The notes below the pieces were generated by a model. That model did no database searches. It saw only the letters and a program-made list of their open reading frames with translations, and was not told where the DNA came from. A program made the position numbers and the translations under genes. DNA of 64,000 nucleotides. It comes from Alopecurus myosuroides (taxonomy: Eukaryota > Streptophyta > Magnoliopsida > Poales > Poaceae). Location of the stretch: the NCBI GenBank assembly GCA_028641055.1, contig CM054057.1, forward strand, positions 399,140,541 through 399,204,540, written 5' to 3'. Below are positions 45,636 to 56,813 of the stretch, piece after piece (position 1 is the stretch's first letter; the number at the start of each line of letters is the position of its first letter).

Positions 45636-46512
45636 ATGGACGTCGTTTACACGGAGGCGTGCCAGTTAGGGCTGGCCTAGGGACTTCCCTTTTCGCTTCG
45701 AGCAGAGACTCGTCGCGATGACCGAGCTTCTTGACCATCCCGTTCCCGAGCTTCGGGGAGGGATGATCACCGGGACTCCCATAGAGGGAGAGTGGTTGGT
45801 GGAGTGTATGATACGCCCTCCACTTACTACTCCTACCGCGGAGGCTTTCTTCTTTGCCACCGTCGAGCGCTCCTGGCAGGAGGGAGCAGTACGCGTGATC
45901 CAGGAGGCTATAGTGCGTCTGGCTCACGTACGGGACTACTAGTTCGTGGGGTCCAGCTACGAGTTCCTCGGGAGGAGGGACGAGACAGGCACACCCGTTG
46001 CCGTGTCTCAGGACTTTGCGGGTCTTAGTGCACACCAGGACGACATGGAGGTTCTGCTTTACCGCACCCACCATCGTCTCGACGATATGAGCATCCTGCA
46101 GCGCACCACTGCTGTAGAGTGCCGTCTCCTCTATACCCATCTGGGGCAGACGATGCTCGATCTAAAGGCAGCTACTGCGCGATCCCGCGCCTTGGAGAGC
46201 CAGCTACGGACCACTCGTCGGGCCCGTACCCGTCTCGACACCAAGGTAGGATCCCTTCAAGAGGCGAACGCAATTCTACGTGACCGCCTGAAGACCGCTA
46301 GGGAGGAGTTGGCCACTCGAGATTCCACACTCGAGGAGTTAGAGGAGGAGAACTCCAAGCTCCGCTGGGAGAATGAGGACCTCCTCCTTGACGACAACGT
46401 ACTGTTCGATGCAGAGGGCATGGACTTGAGCGAGCAGAGTCTGCAGGAGGACGACGACTCCATTGAGGAGGAGGACCCAGAGGAGATCCTCTTCGACATC
46501 GACAATACTTAG
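45636..46512 (+). pseudogene. Element C upstream ORF: coiled-coil protein between PBS and gag, frame broken
   Basis: It starts at ATG 45636 in the context TGTAG-ATGG, identical to element A's upstream ORF. The first frame stops at about 45676. The protein-like reading continues in another frame from about 45700, with TAG at 45940-45942, and closes at 46512. It contains a GEWLVECMI strand, an alanine-rich helix (ERSWQEGAVRVIQEAIVRL), then about 130 residues of coiled coil (SRALESQLRTTRRART onward) and a strongly acidic end (EEEDPEEILFD). No named domain is recognised. The same position, start context and domain order as 6832-7275 suggest one accessory gene shared by this chromovirus and element A. 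Alternatively it is only a low-complexity coiled coil. Confidence 0.65.
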
Positions 46513-46848
46513 GACTAGTCGTAGTGCCTCCTAGTTGTGGAGTAGTGCCAGTTAGATGTACGCCGACCCTATAAGGCGAATCCCCCCGATGTAGCTCTGA
46601 GGAGCGTAGTTGTGGTAGATGTCTGTTGGAGTGTTGTGCTATGTAGGACTTGATGCTTGAGTATGATGTTTGTCTGTATGATAACTATATTTGGAAATTG
46701 TCTCAACACTTAAAAATCGTTACCCAAATTAAATCACTTGTCTTTTCCGTTTGGTTTTGAGACACTCTTTCGATTGTTCGAATTTTTTTAAGCGTTCTAA
46801 AAACAATAAGTCTTGCTGCATAGTCTTACACATGTTTCACTAATCAGC
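46513..46848 (+). other. Element C spacer between upstream ORF and gag
   Basis: No gene. AT-rich in its second half, ending TAATCAGC before the gag ATG. It could hold a splice acceptor or internal initiation signals allowing gag translation past the upstream ORF; nothing decisive is visible. Confidence 0.5.
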
Positions 46849-47958
46849 ATGCCGCCGCGTCGGGAACCACCACCGCCACCCCCGCCGTCCGTGGAGGCAT
46901 TGATAGCACTTATGATGGAGGACCACCAGGCCACTAGAGCCGAGAGTGCTGCCACAGTTGCTGCCCTGCAGCAGTTGGCTGCTGCCAGCGCCAACAACAA
47001 TAACAACAATGGCGATGACAACGGAAATGGCGGACGCTCGAAGCTGAAGGTGTTTCAACAGACAAATCCTCCGATGTTCACGAAGATCGTGGAACCACTT
47101 GAAGCTGACGACTGGCTTCGCACCATCGCCAACGATCTGAAAGTGACAGGATTTGATGAGAATGACAAGGTGCTCTTTGCCACCCATTTTCTTGCTGGAC
47201 CAGCGAGCACTTGGAGGGAAACCACCTGTGACACCGTCGCTCCAGATTACGTGTTCACCTGGGAAGACTTCTCTGCCCGTTTTCGCAAGTATCACATCCT
47301 TCAGGGGGTGATGAACATTATGAAGGACAAGTTCTTGAAGCTGAGGCAGGGAGGAATGTCTGTGTCAAAGTACAGGGAAGAGTTTACTCCGCTAGCCCGG
47401 TATGCTCCAGATGAAGTCAACACAGAAGCCAAGAAGAAGGAAATATTCTTGAATGGACTACACGATGAGTTGCAGTGTACCCTTGTGGTCATTCCATTTG
47501 GGGATCTGGAGTCACTCGCGGATGCCACGATGATGATGGAGCACAAGAGACAGAATGTCTTTGAAAACAGAAAGAGGAAGATGTAGATCCAAGGAGGACC
47601 AAGTGCACCCCGAAACCTCCCTACACCATATACCAGGCCACCACCAGACAGGGCGCCTACTTTTGCGCCAAGAAACCACCATAACAGCCACAACCACAAC
47701 AAAAACCACCACAATGGCCACAACAACCACAACAATCACAACAACCAGCACCACCACAACAACAACCGTGCATCCTATGCACCCAGGCCTGGAGGCAGTG
47801 GAAATGGGAATGGGAATGGTCACAAGCCCACCCATGCTGCCAAGCCAAACCAGAACACCAAACCCAGTGGAGGATGCTTTGTTTGTGGGAAGGAGGGGCA
47901 TTTTGCTCGGGAGTGCCCAAGCAAGACCACTCCACCAGCTCAGAACAATGCTACCAAG
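46849..47958 (+). pseudogene. Element C gag (capsid and zinc knuckle), one TAG
   Basis: Starts MPPRREPPPPPPP, with an alanine-rich helix. The capsid domain spans residues about 80-215 (LEADDWLRTIANDL, FATHFLAGPASTW, FTWEDFSARFRKYH, MSVSKYREEFTPLARYAP), a clear retrotrans_gag match. TAG at 47584-47586 interrupts the frame, which then continues through a His/Asn-rich repeat (about 47680-47770, from CAC and AAC codons) to a CX2CX4HX4C knuckle at 47875-47916. The ORF starting 47959 is the same frame, so gag and protease were one polyprotein. The long plus and minus ORFs over the His/Asn region are shadows of the repeat. Confidence 0.88.
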
Positions 47959-49524
47959 ATGACACATGCACCAGCACCCAGGAAGCAGACTATGACCAAG
48001 GGATATCTGAATCATGTCACTGCTGAGGAGGTTCAGGACACACCAGAGATGGTGGTGGGTACGTTTCCTGTCAACTCTGTACCTGCTGCAGTATTGTTTG
48101 ATTCAGGAGCATCACATTCCTTTGTTACTATGCCATTTGCTGAAAAGAGTGGTATGAAGTATGCACGTATGCGTGACCCTATGTCAGTACAAATACCTGG
48201 AAACAAAAACCAAGCCCACTTCATTTGCAATGAGGTACCCCTGGACATACAAGGGAAAACTTTTTATGCCAACCTAATAGTACTGGGATCCCAAGGGATA
48301 GAAGTAGTACTGGGTATGAATTGGATGACCAAGTATAAAGGTGTGATGGACTGCACCAGAAAGTCCATATCATTGACTGCCAGTGATGGGGAAAGAGTTG
48401 CCTTCGCCGCAACCAAGTCAAAGTCAGAAACTCACTGCCACACTGGTATAGCCACACCCGCACTTGAGGAAGTTCCGGTAGTATGTGAATACTCGGATGT
48501 GTTTCCTGAGGAGTTACCCGGTATGCCGCCTGGTCGGGATATCGAGTTTGTTATTGAGTTGATACCCGGCACTGGACCCACAGCACAGAAACCTTACCGG
48601 ATGAACCCAAAGGAGCTACATGAGCTGAAGAAGCAGCTGGATGACATGTTGAGGAAAGGTCTGATTCGCCCTAGTGCATCACCATGGGGATCACCTGTCA
48701 TTTTTGTGGACAAGCGGGACGGTTCCTCACGTCTATGTGTGGATTACCGTAAGTTGAATGATGTTACCATCAAGAACAAATACCCACTGCCAAAACTGAA
48801 GATCTGTTTGACCAGCGAAATGGGGCTAGAATTTTCTCAAAGATCGATCTTTGTACTGGTTATCATCAGTTGAAGGTTCGTGAGACCGATATTCCAAAGA
48901 CCGCCTTCACCACACGTTACGGGTTGTATGAGTACACCGTGATGTCTTTTGGTCTGACCAATGCCCCCGCCTACTTCATGAATCTTATGAATAAGGTTTT
49001 CATGGAATGTCTGGACAAGTTTGTCGTGGTTTTCATTGACGACATTCTTATTTACTCCAAGAGTGAGGAAGAACATGAAGAACATCTGAGAATTGTTCTC
49101 GGAACACTTCGACATCATCAACTGTATGCTAAGTTCAAGTAAGTGCCAATTCTGGTTGAAAGAAGTTGGATTTCTTGGACACGTAGTATCCGGAGGTGGA
49201 ATCTCTGTTGACCCTGCTCTGGTTCAGTCTGTCGCTAATCGGGCTGCCCCGACTAATCAGACTGAAGTCAGATCTTTTCTGGGATTAGCCGGATATTATC
49301 GCAAGTTTTTTCAAGGATTTTCCAGTATAGCCAGACCACTCACTCAGTTGCTCAACAAGGATAGCAAGTTCGTTTGGACGGACAAATGTGCTGAGAGTTT
49401 TCAAGAGTTGAAGAATCGACTGGTGACAGCCCCGGTACTCATTATGCCGGATGTCTCCAAGAGTTTCGATGTGTATTGTGATGCTTCTAAGCTTGGTCTT
49501 GGAAGTGTTCTCATGCAAGAATGA
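47959..49524 (+). pseudogene. Element C protease and reverse transcriptase, frameshifted
   Basis: The protease has catalytic DSGA at 48100-48111 ([12 protein letters not shown]). RT follows ([37 protein letters not shown]). A frame change near 48797 (apparent one-base loss) shifts reading to the 48870-49142 frame, which carries the catalytic FIDD at 49032-49043. An extra base near 49137 shifts it back to the first frame ([30 protein letters not shown]). The RNase H start ([13 protein letters not shown]) then ends at TGA 49522-49524. Three lesions mean no complete enzyme can be made. Confidence 0.88.
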
Positions 49525-51061
49525 AAAGTCATCTCGTTTATCTCACGCCAGTTGAGACCACATGAGCTGAATTATCCTACTCACGACTTAGAGCTTGCTG
49601 CTGTTGTACATGCTCTCAAAGCATGGCGACATTTCCTTATTGGGAAGAGGTGTGAAATCTATACAGATCATAAGAGTTGGAAGTATATCTTCACACAACG
49701 TGAACTCAATATCAGGCAACACCGTTGGATAGAGCTCATCAAGGACTATGATCTTAGTATCCACTATCACCCCGGAAAGGCGAATGTTGTTGCGGACGCT
49801 CTTAGCCGAGAGCCGGTCTCTCTGAATTCTATGATCCAGATCAGACAACCGGAGTTGTGGAAAGAACTTGACCAGCTTGGTATCGAGGTGGTCAGTTATG
49901 GCATGTTGGACGCCATGAAAGTTAAACCAACTCTAGTTGATCAAATCAAGGAAGCTCAGAAGGGCCAGAAGAGCATTGAGGGAATTAAAACCCGCATGAA
50001 GAAAGAAGAAGTTGCCGGTTTTACCATTGATTCTGATGGAGTCTTATGGTATGAAGGACACATTTGTGTTCCGGTTGAATCTGAGTTGAAGCAAACAATA
50101 ATGACTGAGGCTCATGACACTTTATACTCTATTCACCCTGGAGGAACTAAAATGTATCAAGATCTGAAGGAGAAGTTTTGGTGGCACGAAATGAAGCGAG
50201 ATATTGCCTCGTTTATAGCCAAGTGCCATATTTGCTAGCAAGTGAAGGCTGGACATCAGCGTCTCGCTGGTTTGTTACAGCCATTGCAAGTACCTGTTTG
50301 GAAATGGGACGAAGTTGGGATGGACTTCATTACTGGACTGCCACGGTCCAGTCGAGGAAATTATTCGGTATGGGTAGTCGTTGACAGGCTCGCCAAACTT
50401 GCACACTTTATACCTGTCAAGACCACATATCGTGGAGACCAGCTTGTTGATCTCTATATTTCTCGGATAGTCAGTCTACATGGAGTTCCCAGCAGGATTG
50501 TGTCAGATCGAGGATCACAATTTACCGCTCGATTTTGGAAGAAGTTACACGAAGCCTTGGGAACCAAGCTATCCTTTAGCACAGCCTACCATCCGCAGAC
50601 TGATGGACATACAGAGCGTGTGAACCAGATATTGGAAGACATGCTTCGTGCCTGTGTTTTTCCTATGGAGTTAAGTGGGAAGACCGCCTGCCGTTTGCGG
50701 AGTTTTCCTACAATAACAACTATCAGTCAAGCCTGCAGATGGCACCTTTTGAAGCATTGTATGGACGGAAATGCCGTAACCCTCTGAACTGGACTGAAAC
50801 AGGAGACAGTCAAATCTTTGGAGTTGATACTCTGAAAGCCGTAGAGGAACAAGTGCATTTAATGCGTGACCGTATTAAAGCCGCACAATCACGCCAGAAG
50901 AGTTATGCGGACACTAAGCATCGCGATGTCTTTTTCACTATAGGAGATTTCGTGTATCTTCGTGTTACGCCGCTCAAAGGGATGCATCGTTTTCATGTCA
51001 AAGGAAAGCTTGCACCCCGGTATATTGGCCCGTTTAAGATCCTAGCCCGTCGTGGAGAGGT
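49525..51061 (+). pseudogene. Element C RNase H remainder and integrase, interrupted
   Basis: RNase H continues in frame ([43 protein letters not shown]). Integrase has its zinc region at about 50125-50235, ending in CHIC, where TAG 50236-50238 interrupts. The core has D at 50323-50325 (GMDFITGLP), D at 50506-50508 (VSDRGSQF) and E at 50614-50616 (GHTERVNQ). A frame change near 50675 moves reading to the 50739 frame, with the GPFKILARRGEV C-terminal segment. The gene is cut at 51061-51066 by a solo LTR and resumes at 52396. Confidence 0.87.
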
Positions 51062-51066
51062 ATCTT

Positions 51067-52395
51067 TGTTGGAACGCGTAGAGATAAACAAAACTTTTCC
51101 TACGCGATGCTTCCAAGATCTAGCCAAGGTAGAAGGCCACGATGATTACCACTAGACGCGCGGTTGCGGATTATCGGTGAATCGCGTCGGGGCAGTGCAG
51201 TCCCACGATCCGGTCCGGCCGATCCAATCCCTCGAACGTCGAAGTGCTGAACGTACATCACCTCTGCCGGTATCCACACGTACGAGGAGGAGCTCCGACG
51301 GCGGACTGCTAGGTCCGGTGCGGCGGCTGGACTGAGTGGGGCTAGGGTTCCCAACGCATGGGAGAGTGGACTAACGTGCCCGTTGGGCAACCTGCGCCCC
51401 TCTTTATATAGCGTATGGTAATGGGCTGCACAACACTTGTGGCCCATTCCCTCTGTGAGTCCGACTCACTAACTCAGTCCATTTCCGGTTCGGGTCCAAC
51501 CCAACCAATACTTGCTCCCGCTCTTGAGTGTGCGACCCTGCAGGCTCATGGCGACTTGGACACGATTGGAGTCCAACTCCCAATCGATCAATCGGTAGCG
51601 GCTCCTAGCAGAACGTGCCGACTCCCAAGTACCATTGAGTCATGACGACATACCTTTCAATGTGATATTCATCTTAGTCCTTTTTGCCTCACGATATACC
51701 TTGTCGAGCTATAGGCGATTTATCGTCATCCCTTAAATAGCTCAACTCTCTTCTCGATCCGTGATATGTGATTCATTTGACTAACTCTTAGTCAATCGAC
51801 ACAGTTAACACTTAACTGAGTCGCGCATGGCCATGCTTCCTGAATCATATCACTCGAGAGGGCCCAGAGAATATATTTCCATTCGGAGGGGCAAAATCCC
51901 ATCTTGATTATCCACATCACACAGCTTGCTTCTCATTCGACCCGAACTCTGCCTTTATAGTTTCCTTGTCACAGAACAACGTTTGAGAGAACCTAAGTCG
52001 ATGATCCACAACTCGGATTGTGCGACAACCTCAGGTCTAAGGATTACATTGATTGAGACATGCAAATGACGACTTGATCGTTGCATCTCAATGTGGGTCA
52101 GTCCGACTTGCTAAACTCTTTAGCCAAGTCCGTGAACGTTGGAATGGCATCACCATGCCCATGACAAGTGGAACCGTGTCATCAGCCAACACTCACATTA
52201 GTCTAGGGTGTGTGTCCAGCACAACCTAAATGACCAAGGACAATCTAGTATGAACAACATGAATATATAGTTCCACAATCGAATCACATATTCAATGACA
52301 TATATCAGATGTTCAAAACAAGGACAACTTAATAACTTTATGAATACAGTGGGAATTACATCATACATGATTGCCTCTAGGGCATATTCCCAACA
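51067..52395 (-). mobile_element. Copia-like solo LTR (1329 bp), minus strand, TSD atctt
   Basis: On the minus strand it runs from TGTTGGGAATATGCCCTAGAGG at 52395 to CAACA at 51067, a BARE/Angela-type LTR opening but a different subfamily from 15893 and 35875. atctt flanks it at 51062-51066 and 52396-52400. Removing the LTR and one duplication restores the integrase reading. No internal region, PBS or PPT remains, so it arose by LTR-LTR recombination. Confidence 0.93.
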
Positions 52396-52557
52396 ATCTT
52401 ATCAGCTGGAACTACCTGAAGAGTTGTCAGCCTTTCACGATGTTTTTCACGTGTCACTGCTCCGAAGTGTCTTCATGTACCTGAGCAGAATCTCACTTAC
52501 CAAGACATTGACTTCAAGACCATTGACCTCAATGATGATTTGACCTACCATGATCGA
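52396..52557 (+). pseudogene. Element C integrase C-terminal segment between two insertions
   Basis: Reads YQLELPEELSAFHDVFHVS, the conserved segment between integrase and chromodomain, then a short acidic linker. A frame slip near 52473 is likely, since the reading shifts after SLLR. It is cut at 52557 by element D, with atcga duplicated at 52553-52557 and 60594-60598. It continues at 60594. Confidence 0.85.
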
Positions 52558-55500
52558 TGTAACGTCCGGGGTTTTTCCCCCAAATAGATTGATCGTTGTT
52601 TTTATTTTCGCATCGCATGGCATCGTGGCATCGATAGAAACATTTTCTACAATATTTTTAAATGGTTAAAAATTTGTTCTCTAAATCCCTAAACCCTTTC
52701 TTTTCTTTTTTTTAAAGTAATAAAATGAAAGAAAAGAAAAAAAAACGTTTTGGGGAGAGGCAGGCCAGCTAGCCGCAATGGGCCAGCCAGCCCACCTACT
52801 ATCCCCCAAACCCTAACACACCCTAGCCCAACCGTAACACACCCAGGCCACACAGACTACACACGCACGCACACCACACACGCCACCCACCAGGCCACAC
52901 ACCACGCACGCACACCAGAAGCCACACACGCACGCAACACGACCCAGGCCAACACAACGCACGCACAGAACGCTGCAGAAAAGGATCGATCGAATCCCAT
53001 TCCTCCCGTCGCCTCCATCGTCTCCTTCCTCCCGCAGCGCCGCCTCGTGGCCTCCTCCTCCCGTCGCCCTCCTCGATGGCCATCACCGGCCCGGAGCTCC
53101 GCCTCCCCATCTCCTCGCCCCTCCTCAAGGCCGCGGCCGCCCGCGCAAGGACCCCACGCCCCGCTGCTGCGCCCTACCTCGCCGAGCGCCGCCTCCCTCC
53201 TCCAAGCCTCCGGCCCGAGCTCTCCCCCGCCGGCCCGTGGTTTCCCGTCGCCCCGCTCCTCTCGGCCGGCCGCCGCCCTCCCTCACCTCCTCCACCTCGT
53301 CCCCGAGCTCCTCCCTGCCCGCTCCCCGACGTGCCGACGCCCCGCCGGGCACATCTCCTGCCTCCACGCGGCCGTGCTCTGGCCGTCAACGCCATGCCAT
53401 GCTCGTCGTCGACGTCCTCTCCACCCCGGCGTCGTCCCCGTCGACAAGGGCATCACCCCGCGCACAGCACCACCACCCCGAACCTCTGCTGCCCGCCATG
53501 TGTTCGGCAGAAGTCCCGCAAGAAGAGTGGTGCCTCCCGGGTATCCGTATGTGCATGAGTTACAGTTGTTGTGGCCGAGGCCTTCGCGCCCGTGTCGTGG
53601 ATGACCGTGACGCCGCCAAGCTCGACCCCGACCCGTACCTCGACGACAAGGCCTTCATCGAAAAGTTCCACAACGACGGGGTGGACATCTTCCATTGCCG
53701 TGTCCGTTTCGTCGTTGCTTGCTTGTGACGGCCGCCTTCGTGCGCGCCATGAAGACCGGGACCGCCAAGATCCACTACACGGATGTGACGAGTACCCCGA
53801 CCACGACCACGACTACTTCCTCGACGAACCGTGAACGACTACATCGCCTTCGTCGTGTTCGCTTGCGTTGGCCGCCTTCGTGCGTGTCCGGGAGATGATG
53901 TCGTGAACCCCGAAGACCGGAGAGCCGCCAAGTTCGCCATCGACCTCGAAGACAAGGATATAGCGGTTCGCCCACGACTACTACGCCTACTTCGGCTACG
54001 GAACGGGAACGACGACGTGAACGACTACTTCCGCTACTACATCGACATCGGAACGCCTACACCCCCGACGTCGACTACTTCCTCTACCCGAAGACGTCGA
54101 CTACGCCTACTTAGACTACCTCGACGACGACGCGAGAACGTCTACTTTCCATTCTTCCTCGCCGCCGTCTACCCCCCTCTTTGTCGTCTTCTTCTTCTTC
54201 ATCCCGAAGACACCGGCGCCGAACCCGAAGATCTTCTTTCCACACGTGTGCACCCTAAAACCCCTATACCTATGCCCTATTTTCTATAACATATCAACTA
54301 TATTAAAAATGTCATCGCATCATGTTTGCATTGCATTTTGTGGGTGCGGGTAATAGTAATGTCACCTAATAATTAAATATGGAATGTGTTGGGGTATTTA
54401 ATTCAATTGTTGCCCTATTCCATTTAATATTGGATATATCACCTCTACCTTGATTAAACCTGTTAATCAACATTTAATACTGATGGTTAGCTAAACAACT
54501 TGAACCAATTCCTATTTCTCCGGACTCCGGTTCCGATTAAATTGCTTAACTTGTTTCCCCTGTTGCATCTTGCCATGTCATGCATATAAAATAGGATCAT
54601 GCTGGCTCTTTGCCGTAGTAGTAATTGTTGCATCCGGTGTTTCTTTTAGTTCGTTGCTTCTTCCCGGATAGGACGTTGAGATGATGTGAGCAACGACAAG
54701 TTCTGCTACCTTGCGGGATCTCAGGCAAGTATACTCACTTGCATGCCATATGGCTGCCTCTCATCACTTGTTACCGATTCTTTCCGTTGATTCTTTTCTG
54801 CTAGCCTTAGTGGTAGTTGTTTCTGTTACGAACCCATCACATGAATCCCTTAACCTTGATATTGCCTCACCTCCATACCTACAGCCTTTGTTTGTGCCTG
54901 TTCTTATCTAGCATGATTAGAGTTGCTTTTGCTCGAGCTTGTTGTCGGTTACTTCTTTTACTATCGTACTATTATTGTTGTTACCGTTCCGGGGGCTCGA
55001 AATATTAATCAATCAATCCTGCTACTGTTACTGTTAAATAATAATTTGACGATAAGGCACCGGCGGGAGGCCCACGGGTGGTTTTGAGGCCCGCTAGTGT
55101 CGACCCCCCTAATTAGGAAAAGGGTCTTGTCTACTGATCCATGATGAGCGCACTACCCGCATTTGGGGAGTATGGGCTCCCCCTCAGTTTGACTCGATTC
55201 GCATCTCGTCCAAATCGCCGTACTAGTTCGGGCTTTCCATTTGCTGCATGCATGATCTTGCGAGCCCTTGGTACCCGGGTGGAACTTTCGTAGTCGGCAT
55301 TTAGGGCGGCGTGGTCTTCCAGTGCTATGAGGGTCCCCTTTTCTTCGTGGGGCTCGATTAGCCGCGCACGCACAGCACGCGGTGCTTTGGGCTTGATGCG
55401 AAGAAGGGTTGGATTGTGTTGAGTGCCCCGCTTGGTGGGAGGCATCCCATCTGGCGGGATATTCATGAGTGCGGTTGCTATGGTGCACCCCTGCAGGGTA

Positions 55501-56337
55501 AATCTTCTCGAGAAGCCGTGTTTTCCGCGGTTATGGATTACTTGGTGAAAGTACTGGCTAACAAGTACTCAGGACAACTTCAACATAATGATCAATCATG
55601 TTTCACCCAATGATTAATAACTTGACTAGTAATAGGTTATTCACACAATAACTTGACTCATCTTTAATACCACGGTGTGAGTTATCCTCGGATTGCTTCT
55701 TTGGATAAGGGGCGAGATCCAGGATGGGTTTGTTTGAAGTTATCTTTCAGTTGGTTACTATCACTCGATCTTATCTCCTTTCTGATAGTGGGAAGTAATA
55801 GAATCTCTGTAGTTGGTTAGTGCAGCCTGCTGTCGCTTATTTGCCATAACCCCTTCCTCTCCGTTGATCCTAAAGTATTGGTATCTTGTGATGATTGGCT
55901 ACGCCGGTATTCTTGTGAGTATGGGCTTTATCCCCCTTGCCAGTACTTAACCGTACTGACCCACGAATCTCTTTCGTGGCTGCAAATTCCAACTTGCAGT
56001 CAACAGGTTTGAAGTCTGACGACGTTAGCTTGGGAATCCCTCCGGCTTGGCCTGGGCAGGGATTGGACGCCCTCGGTTATCTTCAGGAATCTTAGTCCAA
56101 TTTGGATCTTGTCCGTAGCCGGACGTTTGTTTCTTCCGCTGTTATTTGGATCTTTGTATTGTATCAGTTGTATCCCTGGCTCTTCTGAGTCATCTTGTAT
56201 CTATCTGTTTCTGTTGTAATTGTGGATTATTCGAGAACTATTGTAATGTTATCATAAATGGCAACCTGGAATCGGTTATTATGCGGATTTGGCGGGAATG
56301 CTGAAATCTGCATAGTGCCCGATCTCGGGGCGTCACA
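52558..56337 (+). repeat. Element D 5' LTR (3780 bp)
   Basis: Begins TGTAACGTCCGGGG. A GC-rich block at about 52760-54290 contains a CA-rich stretch (52845-52950) and long ORFs (52750-53604, 53076-53558, 53831-54289) rich in Pro, His, Ser and Arg that overlap in several frames. They are duplicated exactly in the other LTR and match no family I know, so I treat the block as LTR leader sequence. An AT-rich part follows. Bases 55000-55440 are related to element E's LTR in the opposite orientation. Confidence 0.95.
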
Positions 56338-56813
56338 AAATGGTATCAGAGCCTTGGTTCCGATTCCCGAGATTGTTTCGATACGAATGGTTATCGAAGC
56401 AACGGGTCCGCAAAGCCTGTAGGTTAACCTCGCTAACAGTCGTTGTTTCTAGAGTGTCAAAAACTATTTCTGCTAAACTATTTTGGAAAACATCTCAATA
56501 GGATTCTTGTTTTCTCCTTATCTCTATTCTATTCCCCCTCCCATCTTATTTGTTTTGGAGTCTCCTCCCTTGTCTATCTTTCAAAGTGTTAGGATCCTAC
56601 GTGGGTGGACTTTTTCTGAGCCTTTAACCTAATAGGTTCGATCATCGGAAGATTCCTGGTGGAAGAACATCGTCGTCACTCCGAGCAAGAATCCCTTGTT
56701 AGTGGTGTCGAGGAGATCAACTGGAAGCACGAAGAATCGATAGTCGAGCTTCTTTCCCCTCCCGGGTTAGCAGGTGGATTGCGAGGGCGCAATCCCTTGT
56801 TAGTGGTGTCGTC
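56338..56813 (+). other. Element D interior (476 bp): PBS, no coding region, 21-bp duplication
   Basis: TGGTATCAGAGCC at 56341-56353 is the initiator tRNA-Met PBS. A 21-bp sequence containing CCCTTGTTAGTGGTG is present at 56690-56710 and again at 56791-56811, ending two bases before the 3' LTR. No ordinary purine-rich tract is visible before the LTR. ORF 56659-56925 runs into the LTR and has no known motif. The interior looks like a deletion remnant of a larger element. Confidence 0.85.

Noticed and set aside
47512..48015. Long minus-strand and plus-strand ORFs over the His/Asn-rich gag segment
   Set aside because: CAC/AAC triplet repeats keep alternative frames open; only the gag frame has capsid and knuckle motifs.
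52750..53604. 284-aa plus-strand ORF, repeated at 57006-57860
   Set aside because: It lies wholly inside the D LTRs, overlaps open frames on both strands, and is Pro/His/Ser low-complexity. Its duplication is explained by the LTR pair, not by selection on a gene.
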